DNA from: Lichenostomus cassidix
Taxonomy: Eukaryota; Chordata; Aves; Passeriformes; Meliphagidae
Assembly: GCA_008360975.2 (NCBI GenBank)
Contig: VLJF02000034.1
Coordinates: forward strand, 2,253,810-2,317,809
Length of the DNA stretch: 64,000 bases
Reading direction: 5' to 3'
Position numbers and translations under genes: made by a program. The notes beneath the pieces are model-generated. The model was not told where the DNA came from. It was given only the letters and a program-made list of their open reading frames with translations, and searched no databases. Shown in pieces: positions 10,868 to 22,814 of the stretch. Each line of letters opens with the position of its first letter. The first letter of the stretch is position 1.

Positions 10868-11545
10868 AAAAACTCACCTGGAAATCCCAAAAACTCACCT
10901 GGAAATCCCAAAAATTCACCTGGAAATCCCAAAAACTCACCTGGAAATCCCAAAATTCACCTGGAAACGCCAAAAATTCACCTGGAAATCCCAAATTTTC
11001 ACCTGGAAATCCCAAAATTCACCTGGAAATCCCAAATTTTCACCTGGAAATCCAAAAAATTCACCTGAAAATCCCAAAAGCTCACCTGGAAATCCCAAAA
11101 ACTCACCTGGAAATCCTAAATTTTCACCTGGAAATCCTAAATTTTCACCTGGAAATCCTAAATTTTGCCTGGAAATCCCAAAAAATTCACCTGGAAATCC
11201 CAAAATTCACCTGGAAATCCCAAAAATTCACCTGGAAATCCCAAAAATTCACCTGGAAATCCCAAATTTTCACCTGGAAATCCCAAAATTCACCTGGAAA
11301 TCCCAAAAAATTCACCTGGAAATCCCAAAAAATTCACCTGGAAATCCCAAAAATTCACCTGGAAATCCCAAAAATTCACCTGGAAACCCCAAAAACTCAC
11401 CTGGAAATCCCAAAAACTCACCTGGAAATCCCAAATTTTCACCTGGAAATCCAAAAAATTCACCTGAAAATCCCAAAATTCACCTGGAAATCCCAAAAGA
11501 TCACCTGGAAATCCCAAAATTCACTTGGAAATCCCAAAATTTCAC
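10868..11545. repeat. 21-bp minisatellite TCACCTGGAAATCCCAAAAA
   Basis: About 32 units of 21 bp. On the minus strand every unit contains CCAG|GTGA, i.e. a 5' splice site core. The arrangement resembles the donor-derived arrays inside the annotated genes, but here no flanking exon was found. Confidence 0.92.
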
Positions 11546-12070
11546 CTGAGGACCTAAAAAAATCCACTAGGGGACTCCCAAGTCTCCCCAAACCCCCCAA
11601 AATTCTCCCCAAATTCACCCCAAATCCACCCAAATCACCCCAAAATTCCCCAAAATCGTCCTAAATTCCCCCAAAATCCCCCAAATTACCTCTAAATCTC
11701 CCCAAATTCCCCCAAAAATTCCCGAAAAATGCCCCCAAAATCCACCCCAAATCTCCCAAAATCCTTAAAAAAATCTCCCCTAATCCCCCCAAATCCCTAA
11801 AAATTCTCCCAAAATCCACTCCAGGACCTCCCAAAATCCCCCAAGTTCCCGATCCCCAAAATCCCCCAAATCTCCCCAAACCCCAAAATTCCCAAAATCC
11901 CCTTCCTCCAACCCCAACAATCTCCCCTAAATTCTCCCCAAAATCCCCCAATATTCCCCAAAATCCCCCCAGAATCCCCAAATCTCCCCAAATCCACCCA
12001 AAATCCCAATCTCCCCAATCCCCCCCCAAAATCCCCCACCCTCCCCCGCCCCTCCCCCCCGCCCTTTGCC
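11546..12070. repeat. C/A-rich degenerate CCCCAAAATC tract
   Basis: Irregular CCCCAAAATTCCC repeats grading into pyrimidine-rich CCCCTCCCC. No coding or RNA signal seen. Confidence 0.8.
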
Positions 12071-12094
12071 CTCCCCGCCCCTCCTCCTTCGCCC

Positions 12095-12200
12095 CGCCCC
12101 GCCCGCGGTGACGTCACCGGTGACGTCATCAGCGGTACTTACAGGTGAGCTCACCTTTGCCCCCCCCACCCACCTGCAGGCGCCGCTGGGCCCGAGGTGA
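12095..12200 (+). promoter_or_regulatory. Probable CLDN7 promoter with small non-coding exon candidate
   Basis: GC boxes (CCCCGCCCC) are followed by two CREs TGACGTCA (12109-12116, 12121-12128), a donor-like ACAG|GTGAGC (12145), a pyrimidine tract ending CCTGCAG (12180), and GCGCCGCTGGGCCCGAG|GTGAGC. The first CLDN7 coding exon begins after an acceptor at 14470, so a non-coding first exon upstream is expected, and this is the best candidate. The GGGCCCGAG|GTGAGC edge is duplicated at about 12353. Assignment is inference. Confidence 0.5.
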
Positions 12201-14070
12201 GCCGGGGGGAGATTGATTGATCCATTGATCGGGAATTGATCGATTTATTGGGAATTGATGGGGGATTGATTGGAGATCTATAGGGGGATTGATTGGGAAT
12301 CTATAGGGGGATTGATTGGGGATCGATTGGGGATTGATCGGGGATTGATCAGGGCCCGAGGTGAGCCGGGGGGAGATTGATTGATCGGGAATTGATCGAT
12401 TTATTGGGAAGTGATTGGGGATTGATTGGGAATCTATAGGGGATTTGATCGGGGATTGATTGGGGATTGATTGGGGATTGATTAGGGATCTATAGGGAAT
12501 TGATCAGGGATCGAATGGGGATTGATAGGGGATTGATTGGAGACTGATTGGGGATTGATCAGGGATTGATTGGGGATTGATCAGGGATCAAATGGGGGAA
12601 TTGATTGGGGATTGGTCGGGGATTGATCAGGGATTGATTGGGGATCTATAGGGGATTGATTGGGGAATCCATAGGGGATTGATCAGGGATTGATTGGAGA
12701 ATCTATGGGGGATTGATCAGGGATCCATAGGGAACTGATCAGGGATCCATAGGGGATTGATCAGGGATCCATAGGGGGATTGATCAGGGATCCATAGGGG
12801 ATTGATCAGGGATCGATTGGAGAATCCATAGGGGATTGACTGGGGATCCATAGGGAACTGATCAGGGATCCATAGGGGATCGATCAGGGATCAATATGGC
12901 TGAGGTGCCCCTGGAGGTCCTCAAAGGCTCTGGGAGAATCCATAGGGGATCCATAGGGGATCCATAGGGGAATTGATCAGGAATTAATTGGGGATCTATA
13001 AGGGATTGATTGGGGATTGATCAGGGATCCATAGGGGATCCTTGGGGTCTCCAGGGTCACCTTTAAGGTCCCCACAGGGTGATCTATAGGATCTATAGGG
13101 GATCTATAGGGGATCTATAGATGATCTATAGGGGATCCATAGGGGATCTATAGAGGATCCATAGGGGATCTATAGGGGATCTATGGGGGATCTATAGGGG
13201 ATCTATAGGGGATCTATAGATGTCTATAGGACCCATAGGGTCTCTATAGGATCCATAGGGTCTCTGTAAGGTCCATAGGATCCATAGGTGTCTATAAGAT
13301 CCATAGGGTCTCTATAGGGTTCATAGGGTCTCTATAGGATCCATAGATGTCTGTAGGATCCATAGGTCTCTATAGGATCCACGAGCAGAGTCCATAGGTG
13401 TCTATAGGTTTCACAGGTATCTGTAGGATCCATAGGGTCTCTATAGGATCCATAGGTGTCTATAGGGTCCATAGGTCTCTATAGGATCCATAGGATCCAC
13501 ACAGTGTCTATAGGATCCATAGATGTCTATAGGGCCCACAGGTGTCTGTAGGATCCACATGTCTCTGTAGGATCCATAAGCAGAGTCTATAGATGTCTAT
13601 AGGATCCATAGGTCTCTATAGGATCCATGGGGTCTCTATAGGATCCATAGGGTCTCTGTAAGATCCATAGGATCCACACAGTGTCAGTAAGATCCACAGG
13701 TGTCCATAGGGTCTCTATAGGATCCATAGGTGTCTATAGGGTCCATAGGGTCTCTATAGGGTCCATATGTCTCTATAGGATCCATAGGTATCTATAGGGT
13801 CCATAGGATCTACAAGGTGTCTAGAAGATCCATAGGGTCTCTATAGGGTCCATATGTCCCCATAGGATCCACAGGTGCCTATAGGATCCATAGGTCTCTA
13901 TAGGATCCATAAGCAGAGTCCATAGATGTCTATAAGGTCTATAGGTCTCCATAGGATCCATTGGTCTCTATAGGATCTCTATGGGATCAATTCGTCTCTA
14001 TAGGATCTCTATGGGATCCATTGGTCTCTATAGGGTCTCTATAGGATCTATAGGGTCTCTATAGGGTCTG
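12197..14070. repeat. Two minisatellites upstream of CLDN7: GGGATTGATC and CTATAGGATCCATAGG
   Basis: 12197-13080 is built from GGGGATTGATTGG/GATCAGGGATCCATAG units. 13080-14070 is built from TCTCTATAGGATCCATAGG units rich in GATC, CTATAG and GGATCC. Together they fill the probable 5' UTR intron. One short stretch at 12890-12930 (ATGGCTGAGGTGCCCCTGG) breaks the pattern but was not linked to a gene. Confidence 0.88.
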
Positions 14071-14077
14071 TGATGTC

Positions 14078-14345
14078 CCCAGGTCCCCCATGGGGCTGCA
14101 GTGGCTGGGGTTAACCCTTTCCCTGCTGGGCTGGGTGGCTCTGCTGCCATTGCCCATTGATCTCTATGGGATCTCTATGGGATCAATCAGTATCTATAGG
14201 ATCAATCAGTCTCTATAGGGTTTCTATAGGATCTATAGGGTCTCTATAGGGTCTGTGATGTCCCCAGGTCCCCATGGGGCTGCAGTGGCTGGGGTTAACC
14301 CTTTCCCTGCCGGGCTGGGTGGCTCTGCTGCCATTGCCCATTGAT
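14078..14345 (+). repeat. Two extra copies of the CLDN7 initiator exon edge
   Basis: Acceptor, ATG and about 60 coding bases of CLDN7 exon 1 recur at 14080-14150 (ATG 14090) and 14264-14333 (ATG 14274). Both read [12 protein letters not shown] then GWVALLP, and end where minisatellite resumes. The true start is 14478, read [18 protein letters not shown]. The copies keep an AG acceptor and an initiator, so they could act as upstream open frames or decoy acceptors. Confidence 0.9.
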
Positions 14346-14477
14346 CTCTATGGGATCAATAGGATCTCTATGGGATCTCTATGGGATCAATCAGTATCTA
14401 TAGGATCAATCGATCTCTATAGGATCAATCAATCTGTGTAGGTTATCTATAGGGTCTCTAATGTCCCCAGGTCCCCG

Positions 14478-17400
14478 ATGGCGTCCGGGGGGCTGCAGTG
14501 GCTGGGGTTAACCCTTTCCCTGCTGGGCTGGGTTGCTCTCCTGGCCGCCACCGCTCTGCCCCAGTGGGAAGTTTCGTCCTTCGCCGGTGACAACATCATC
14601 ACGGCCTTGGTGACATGGAAGGGACTCTGGATGAGCTGTGTGAGCACCAGCACCGGCCAGCTCCAGTGCAAGAGCTACGACTCCGTGCTGGCACTGCCAG
14701 GTGACATTGGGGACATTGGGGACATTGGGGACATCAGGGATTTGGGGTTATTGGGATCAATGGGGACATTGGGGACATTGGGGACATTGGGGACTCTGGA
14801 TGAGCTGTGTCAGCACCAGCACCGGCCAGCTCCAGTGCAAGAGCTACGACTGTGCTGGCACTGCCAGGTGACATTGGGGACATCATTGGGGACATTGGGG
14901 ACATCAATGGGGACATTGGGGATATTGGGGGTTTGGGGACATTGGGGACATCAGGGTGTTGGGGACATTGGGGACATTGAGATCCATGGGGACATTGAGG
15001 ACATTGGGGACACTGGGGATAATTATGGACATTGGGGGATTTGGGGACATTGGGGACATTAATGGGGACATTGGGGACATTGAGGACGTTGGGGACATTG
15101 GGGACAATTATGGTCATTGGGGACATTGGGGGGATTTGGGGACATTTAGGGACATCGGGAGAAATTTCCCCATTCCTGTCCCCTGTCTCCTGTCCCTGTC
15201 CCCTGTCACTGTCCCCTCCCTGTCCCCTCCCTGTCCCCATTGCTGTCACTTCCCTGTTTCTATTCTTGTCACTTCCCTGTCCCCTCCCTGTCCCCTCCCT
15301 GTCCCCAGGCCAAAGGTTGCCCCAGGGGAGCCATAAAGAGGTGACAACCGAATGTCACCAACTGCCACCAACCGCCGCCGCGTGTCACCTGCTGTCACCC
15401 GGGGAGTGGCTGGGAACGCCCTGGGGACACTGAAATCCTCTTGGGGACACTAAAAATCCACTTTGGGACCCCAAAATGTCACTTTGGGACCCCAAAAATC
15501 AAATTTGGGCCACGAAAATCCACTTGGGGACATCAAAATTCACTTTGAGACACCAAAAATCCACTTTGGGACCCGAAAAAGTCACTTTGGGACCCCAAAA
15601 TCCACTTTGGGACCCGAAAAAGTCACTTTGGGACCCCAAAATCCACTTTGGGACCCCAAAAAGTCACTCTGGGACCCTAAAATTCACCTTGGGACACTAA
15701 AAATCCACTTTGGGACATCAAAATTCACTTTGGGACACCAAAAAGTCACTCTGGGACCCCAAAATTCACTTTGGGACACGAAAATCCACTTGGGGACATC
15801 AAAATTCAAACAAGGACCCCAAAAAGACACTTTAGGACCCTAAAGTTCACTTTGACATGCCAAAAATCAACCCTGGGACTCCAAAATTCACTTTGGGACC
15901 CCAAAATACACCCCAAATCCCCCAAAATCTCCCCTGTGACCCCAAAATTCCCCCCAAACCCACTTCAATGCCCCCTAAACTCCCCCAAATCCACCCAAAT
16001 CCCCTGAATCCCCCCTGAACTCCCAAAATCCCCCAAATTCACTTTAAATCCCCCAAAATTCACCTTAAATCGCCCAAAATCCCCCAAACACCCCAAATTT
16101 CCCCCAAATTCACCTGAAATCCCCCAAATTCACCCCAAAACCCCCAAATTCACCCCAAATTCACCCCAAATTTCCCCAAACCAGGTCACCTGCAGGCCAC
16201 CCGAGCTCTGCTGGTGGTCTCGGGGTCCTTGGCCCCCTTAAATACCCCCAAATTCACCCCAAAATCCCCCAAATTCACCCCAAAAATCCCCAAATTCACC
16301 CCAAAAATCCCCAAATTCACCTTAAATCCCCCAAATTCACCCCAAATTTCCCCCAAACCAGGTCACCTCCAAGCCACCCGAGCTCTGCTGGTGGTCTCGG
16401 GGGTCCTCGGCCCCCTGAAATCCCCCCAAATCCACCCTAACCTCCCCAAATTCACCCCAAATCCACCCCAAACTTCCCCAAATTCACCCCAAATACCCCA
16501 AATTACCCCAAAATCCCCAAATTCACCTATATCCCCCAAATTACCCCACCTCTCCAGGTCACCTCCAAGCCACCGAGCCCTGCTGGTGGTCTCGGGGTCC
16601 TTGGCCCCTGAAATCCCCCAAATCCACCCCAAATCCCCTTCAATCCCCCTGAACTCCCCCAAATCCCCTCCAAATCCCCCAAATCCCCAAATTCCCCCAA
16701 AATCCCCCAATTCACCCCAAAATCCCCAAATTCACCTTAAACCCCCAAAATCCCCCAAATTCACCCCAAATTTCCCCCAAACCAGGTCACCTCCAAGCCA
16801 CCCGTGGCTGGTCTCGGGGTCCTCGGCCCCTTAAATCCCCCAAATCCACCCCAAATCCCCCAAATCCCCCAAATCCCTTCAAATCCCTTCAACCCCACCC
16901 AATCCTCTGTGCCCCCAAATTCACCCCAAACACCCCAAATTCCTCTCCAGGTCACTCAGGCCACCCGAGCCCTGCTGGTGGTCTCGGGGTCCTTAGCCCC
17001 TTAAATCCCCCCAAATCCACCCCAAATCCCCCAAACTTCCCCAAAACCCCTTAAACCCCCAAACTTCCCCAAATCCCCCAAATTCACCCCAAATTCACCC
17101 CAAATTTCCCCCAAACCAGGTCACCTCCAAGCCACCCGTGCTCTCCTGGTGGTCTCGGGGGTCCTTGGCCCCCTGGCTCTGGCTCTGGCCGTGGGGGGAA
17201 TGAAATGCACCAAGTGTGGGGCTGACGACCCTCAGAGCAAAGCCAGGGTGGCAGCAGGAGGGGGAGCGGCTTTTGTCACCGCAGGTGAGAGGGGACACCG
17301 AAAATGGGGTGGGGACACCCAAAAATGGGGTCGGGAGCCCAAAAAATGGGGTTGGGATCTCAAAAAATCGATTCAGCACCCCAAAAAATGGGTTTAGGAC

Positions 17401-20400
17401 CCAAAAAACGGGGTTGGGACCCCAGTAAATGGGGTTGGGATCTCAAAAAATGGGGTCGGGAGCCTTGAAAAGCCAAAAAAATGGGTTCAGGACCCCAAAA
17501 AATGGGGTGGGGACCCCGAAAAATAGGGTCAGGATCTCAAAAAATGGGCTTGGGAACCTTGAAAACCCAAAAAAATGGGGTTTGGATCTCAAAAAATGGG
17601 GTTGGGAGCCTTGAAAACCCCAAAAAATAGGTTCAGGACCCCAAAAAATGGGGTCAGGATCTCAAAAACTGGGTTTGGGACTCTCGAAAACCCCCTGGGA
17701 CCCCAAAAAATGGGTTCAGGATCCCAAAAATTGGGGTTTAGGGGCCCAAAAAATGGGTTTGGGATCCCAAAAATTGGGGTTGGGAGCCTTGAAAACCCCA
17801 AAAAATAGGTTCAGGACCCCAAAAAATGGGGTTGGGGTCCCAAAAATGGGTTTGGGATCTCAAAAAATGGGGTTTGGGACCCCGAAAAATGGGTTCGGGA
17901 GCCTTGAAAACCCAAAAAAATGGGTTTGGGATCTCAAAAAATGGGGTTTGGGACCCCGAAAAATGGGTTCGGGAGCCTTGAAAACCCAAAAAAATGGGTT
18001 TGGGATCTCAAAAAATGGGGTCGGGACCCCAAAAAACGGGATTGGGATCCCAAAAAATGGGTCAGGGTCTCCAGAAATTGGTTCAGGACCCCAAAAAATG
18101 GCATCAGGACCCCAAAAAACGGGTTCAGGATCCCAAAAAACGGGGTTGGGACCCTCGGAGTCAAGCCAGGGTGGCAGCAGGAGGGGGAGCGGCTTTTGTC
18201 ACCGCAGGTGAGAGGGGACAATGAAAAATGGGGTGGGGACACCCAAAAATGGGGTTGGGAGCCTTGAAAACCCTAAAAAATGGGGTTGGGACCCCAAAAA
18301 ATGGGTTCAGGATCCCAAAAAACGGGGTGGGGAACTTCAAAAATGGGGTTGGGAGCCTTGAAAACCCAAAAAATGGGGTTGGGACCCCAAAAAATGGGGT
18401 TGGGAGCCTTGAAAACCCAAAAAATGGGGTTGGGATTTCAAAAAATGGGGTCGGGAGCCTTGAAAACTCAAAAAAATGGGTTCAGGACCCCAAAAATTTG
18501 GTTTAGGACCCCAAAAAATGGGGTTGGGATCTCAAAAAATGAGGTCGGGAGCCTTGAAAAGCCAAAAAAATGGGGTTGGGACCCCGAAAAATAGGGTCAG
18601 GATCTCAAAAAATGGGTTTGGGACTCTCGAAAACCCCCTGGGACCCCAAAAAATGGGTTCAGGATCCCAAAAAATGGGTTTAGGGCCCCAAAAAATGGGT
18701 TTGGGATCCCAAAAATTGGGGTTGGGAGCCTTGAAAACCCCAAAAAATAGGTTCAGGACCCCAAAAAATGGGTTTGGGATCCCAAAAAATGGGTTTGGGA
18801 TCCCAAAAAATGGATGGGGGACCCTCAAAAACTCCCGAAAAACGGGTTTGGGATCCCAAAAATGGGGTCGGGACCCCAAAAACTGGGATTAGGACCCCAA
18901 AAACTGGGTTTGGGACCCCAAAAACTTGATTCAGGACCCCCGAAAATGGGATTTTTGGGGTTTTTTGGGATTTTTTAGGTAATTTTTGGGATATTTTTGG
19001 GATATTTTTGGGATATTTTTGGGATATTTTTTTGGATTCCTAACCGATTTTTTTCTCCCCAGGGCTGGTTTTGGATTGTTTTTTGGTTTTTTTTTTCGGG
19101 TTTTTTGGGTGTTTTTTCAGGTTTTTTGGGTTATTTTTTGGCTCCCAAAGCCTTTTGGGGTTTTAGGTAATTTTTAGGATATTTTTGGGATATTTTTTGG
19201 GTTCCTAACCGATTTTTGGGCTGGTTTGGGCTGGTTTTGGCAGTTTTATTCAGGTTTTTTGGGGTTTTTTTCAGGTTTTTTTGGATTATTTTTTGGCTCC
19301 TGATACAGTTTGGCGTTTTTGGGATTTTTGGGATATTTTTGGGATATTTTTGGGATATTTTTTGGGATTCCTAACCGATTTTTTTTCTCCCCAGGGCTGC
19401 TGGCTCTGGCTGCCTGCTCCTGGTATGGTCACAGAATCGTCACCAACTTCTACGACCCAACAGTTCCTGTCAACCTCAAGTGAGAATTTTGGGGCAAATT
19501 CGGGAGGTTTTGGGGTTTTTGGGGATTTTTGGGGTTTTTTGGGGTGATTTTTGGGGGTTTTATTGGGATTTTTGTGGATTTTATTGGGATTTTTGTGGAT
19601 TTTATTGGGATTTTTACTCAATTTTATGGTAATTTTTTTTGAATTTTAGGTGATTTTGGGGTGGAATTTTGACTATTTGGGGATTTGGGGTTTTTGGGGA
19701 TTTTTGGGGTTTTTTTTGAGGTGATTTTTGGGGGTTTTGTTGGGATTTTTAGGGATTTTATTGTGATTTTTGTGGATTTTATTGCGATTTTTCTCAATTT
19801 TATGGTAATTTTTTCTGAATTTTAGGTGATTTTGGGGTGGAATTTTGACTTTTTGGGGATTTGGGGTTTTTGGGGATTTTTGGGGTTTTTTGGGGTGATT
19901 TTTGTGGGTTTTATGGTGATTTTTGTGGATTTTATTGGGATTTTTTTCTCAATTTTACAATATTTTTTTCTGGGTTTTAGGGTGGAATTTTGAGTTTTTG
20001 GGGATTTTGGGGTTTTGGGATTTTTGGGGTTTTTTGGGGTGATTTTTGTGGATTTTATTGGGATTTTTTCTCAATTTTATGGTAATTTTTTTCTGAATTT
20101 TAGGTGATTTTCGGGACAATTTTGGGTTAAATTTGGGTTAATTTTGGGATAATTTCGGGTTATTTTTGGGATAATTTCGGGATAATTTCGGGTTAATTTT
20201 GGGATAATTTTGGTTTATGTTTGGGTTAATTTTGGGAAAATTTTGTGTTAATTTTGGGATATTTTTGGGATAATTTCGGGATAATTTTGGGATAATTTTG
20301 GGATAATTTGGGGTTAATTTCAGGATATTTTTGTGTTAATTTTGGTTACTTTCGAGATAATTTTGGGTTAATTTTGGGTTAATTTCGGGACAATTTTAGG

Positions 20401-22814
20401 GTAATTTCTGGATAATTTTGGGTCATTTTTGGGATAATTTTAGGTTAATTTTCGGATAATTTCTGGAAAATTTTGGGATAATTTCGTGATAATTTCGGGG
20501 TAATTTTTGGGTTAATTTCGGGATAATTTTTGGGATAATTTTGGGATAATTTCGGGATTATTTCAGGATAATTTCAGTTTATTTTTGGGTTAAATTTGGG
20601 ATATTTGGGGATATTTTATTGCAGATTTTTGGGATATTTCACTGCAGATTTTTGGGATAACTTTGGGATATTTTCAGGATATTTTCAGGATATTTTTGGG
20701 ATATTTTTGGGATATTTTTGGGATATTTTCGGGATATTTTTGGGATATTTTCAAGATATTTTTCGGATATTTTTGGGATATTTTCGGGATATTTTTGGGT
20801 TAATTTTGGGATATTTTCGGACAGGTATGAGTTCAGCTCAGCTCTGTTCCTGGGCTGGGCGGAGGCAGATTTTGGGGTTAATTTTCGGATTTTTTTGGGA
20901 TATTTTATTGCAGATTTTTTTTATATTTTCAGGATATTTTTGGTATATTTTTGGTATATTTTTGGGATATTTTTGGGATATTTTTGGGATATTTTGGGTT
21001 AATTTTGGGATATTTTCGGACAGGTACGACTTCAGATCAACTCTGTTCCTGGGCTAGGCAGAATCAGATTTTGGGGTTAATTTGGGATATTTTATTACAG
21101 ATTTTTTTCATGATTTCAGGATATTTTCAGGATATTTTCGGGATATTTTCGGGATATTTTTGGGATATTTTCGGGATATTTTTGGGTTAATTTTGGGATA
21201 TTTTCGGACAGGTACGAGTTCAGATCAACGCTGTTCCTGGGCTGGGCGGAGGCAGATTTTGGGGTTAATTTGGGATATTTCATTGCAGATTTTTTTCATG
21301 ATTTCAGGATATTTTCAGGATATTTTCAGGATATTTTCGGGATATTTTTGGGTTAATTTTGGGATATTTTGGGATATTTTATTGCAGATTTTTGGGATAA
21401 TTTCAGGATATTTTCAGGATTTTTCAGGATATTTTTAGGATATTTTTAGGATATTTTCAGGATATTTTTAGGATATTTTCGGGATATTTTCAGGATATTT
21501 TGGGGATACTTTGGGATATTTCACTGCAGATTTTTGGGATAATTTCGGGATATTTTTGGGATATTTTTGGGATAATTTTGGGATATTTTTCCCCTCTCCA
21601 GGTATGAGTTCGGCTCGGCGCTGTTCCTGGGCTGGGCGGGCTCGGCTCTGTCCCTGCTCGGGGAGATTTGGGGATATTTTATTGCAGATTTTCGGGATAA
21701 CTTTGGGATATTTTTAGGATATTTTTGGGTTAATTTTGGATTATTTTCGGACAGATACGAGTTCGGCTCCGCGCTGTTCCTGGGCTGGGCGGGCTCTGCT
21801 CTGTCCCTCCTCGGGGAGATTTCATTGCAGATTTTTGGGATAACTTTGGGATATTTTCAGGATATTTTTGGGTTAATTTTGGGTTATTTTTCCCCAGGTA
21901 TGAGTTCGGTTCGGCTCTGTTCCTGGGCTGGGCGGGCTTGGCTCTGTCCCTGCTCGGGGAGTTTTTATTGCAGATTTTCAGGATATTTTCAGGATATTTT
22001 CGGGATACTTTGGGATATTTCACTGCAGATTTTTGGGATAACTTTGGGATATTTTCAGGATATTTTTGGGTTAATTTTGGGTTAATTTCGGATTATTTTC
22101 GGACAGGTACGAGTTCGGTTCGGCGCTCTTCCTGGGCTGGGCGGGCTCTGCTCTGTCCCTCCTCGGCGGCTCTCTGCTCAGGAGATTTGGGGATATTTTA
22201 TTGTGGATTTTTCTGATATTTCACTGCAGATTTTTAGGATAACTTTGGGATATTTTCAGGATATTTTGGGGATAATTTTAGGATATTTTTCTATTAATTT
22301 TTCACAGATACGAGTTCGGTTCGGCGCTGTTCCCGGGCTGGGCGGGCTCGGCTCTGTCCCTGCTCGGGGATATTTCACTGCAGAATTTTGGGATAATCTC
22401 AGGATATTTTGGGGATATTTTCAGGATATTTTCAGGATATTTTTGGGATAATTTAGGATATTTTTCTATTAATTTTTCACAGGTACGAGTTCGGTTCGGC
22501 GCTGTTCCTGGGCTGGGCGGGCTCGGCTCTGTCCCTGCTGGGGAGGATATTTTGGGATATTTTATTGCAGATTTTTGGGATAATTTCAGGATAATTTCAG
22601 GATATTTTCAGGATATTTTTGGGTTAATTTCGGGATATTTTTCCCCAGGTATGAGTTCGGTTCGGCGCTGTTCCTGGGCTGGGCGGGCTCTGCGCTCTCT
22701 CTCCTCGGCGGCTCTCTGCTCTGCTCCTCCGGCTGCTCCTGCGGCTCCAATTCCCGCGAAAGCTACCCGAGAGCCAAAAACCCACCGAGCGCCAGCGGCA
22801 GGGAGTACGTCTGA
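14478..22814 (+). CDS. CLDN7: CLDN7, claudin-7, complete
   Basis: A four-pass tight-junction and basolateral membrane protein that shapes paracellular ion permeability in epithelia. The exons are 14478-14700 (223 nt), 17120-17284 (165 nt), 19395-19479 (85 nt) and 22649-22814 (166 nt, stop 22812-22814). All junctions keep phase, giving 212 residues (human 211). TM1 is about residues 7-27. The first extracellular loop has the claudin signature W...GLW-C-C (LPQW, GLWMSC, LQCKS). TM2 follows [10 protein letters not shown] and ends [11 protein letters not shown]3 spans exons 2 and 3 up to CSWYGHRIV, then NFYDP. TM4 is in exon 4 ([20 protein letters not shown]). The C-terminus REYV keeps the PDZ-binding YV end. 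GDNIITA and the YV tail favour claudin-7 over other claudins, as does the adjacent ELP5. Every exon is bordered by copies of its own edge. Confidence 0.95.
14701..15170 (+). repeat. GACATTGGG minisatellite starting at the CLDN7 exon 1 donor
   Basis: The 9-bp unit GACATTGGG repeats from the donor itself (CCAG|GTGACATTGGGGACATT). At about 14788-14870 a copy of the last 80 bases of exon 1 with its donor is embedded. It has lost four bases relative to the exon, so it would shift frame if used. 15170-15430 is CCCTGTCCC repeat, then a short unique stretch. Confidence 0.9.
15430..15905 (+). repeat. 21-bp minisatellite CCACTTTGGGACCCCAAAAA
   Basis: About 22 units of 20-22 bp (CACTTTGGGACCCCAAAAAT and variants) in CLDN7 intron 1. 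Confidence 0.9.
15905..17119 (+). repeat. CLDN7 intron 1 end: five decoy copies of the exon 2 start
   Basis: C/A-rich CCCCAAATTCACC sequence carries acceptor plus the first 45-55 bases of exon 2 at 16185, 16362, 16558, 16786 and 16951. The true exon starts at 17120. Each copy encodes [13 protein letters not shown] with small changes, then ends at GGCCCC(TTAAAT) where the real exon runs on into TM2. Spacing is 165-230 bp. Confidence 0.95.
17285..18960 (+). repeat. CLDN7 intron 2: 21-bp minisatellite and one copy of the exon 2 end
   Basis: About 80 units of AAAAAATGGGGTTGGGACCC type (near 21 bp) start at the exon 2 donor. At about 18140-18207 the last 65-70 bases of exon 2, with donor GCAG|GTGAGAGG, are repeated almost exactly, followed by the same sequence that follows the true donor. 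The duplication therefore took exon edge and intron together. Confidence 0.93.
18960..20590 (+). repeat. G/T-rich arrays around CLDN7 exon 3, with degenerate exon 3 acceptor copies
   Basis: GGGATATTTTT and GGGATTTTTGGGG units surround the exon. TCCTAACCGATTTTT plus acceptor and GGGCTG recur at about 19037-19070 and (without the AG) 19203-19250, before the real exon 3 acceptor at 19394. After the exon, 19490-20110 holds units of about 170-180 bp, and 20110-20590 is GGGATAATTT/GGGTTAATTT repeat. Confidence 0.82.
20590..22648 (+). repeat. CLDN7 intron 3 end: nine decoy copies of the exon 4 start
   Basis: GGATATTTTT/TTCAGGATA repeat carries copies of acceptor plus 45-75 bases of exon 4. They start at 20825, 21024, 21212, 21602, 21755, 21898, 22107, 22308 and 22483, ahead of the true exon at 22649. 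Copies encode [20 protein letters not shown] or close variants (the first three read WAEA, YDFRSTL and similar). Divergence is greatest in the distal, 5' copies. Confidence 0.96.

Noticed and set aside
10868..11545. CRISPR-like regular repeats
   Set aside because: Direct 21-bp units without distinct spacers, in a spliced vertebrate genome.
16184..22530. Decoy exon edges as separate claudin pseudogenes
   Set aside because: Each copy holds only one exon edge in fixed order next to its own exon, so they are tandem edge duplications, not retrocopies or gene duplicates.
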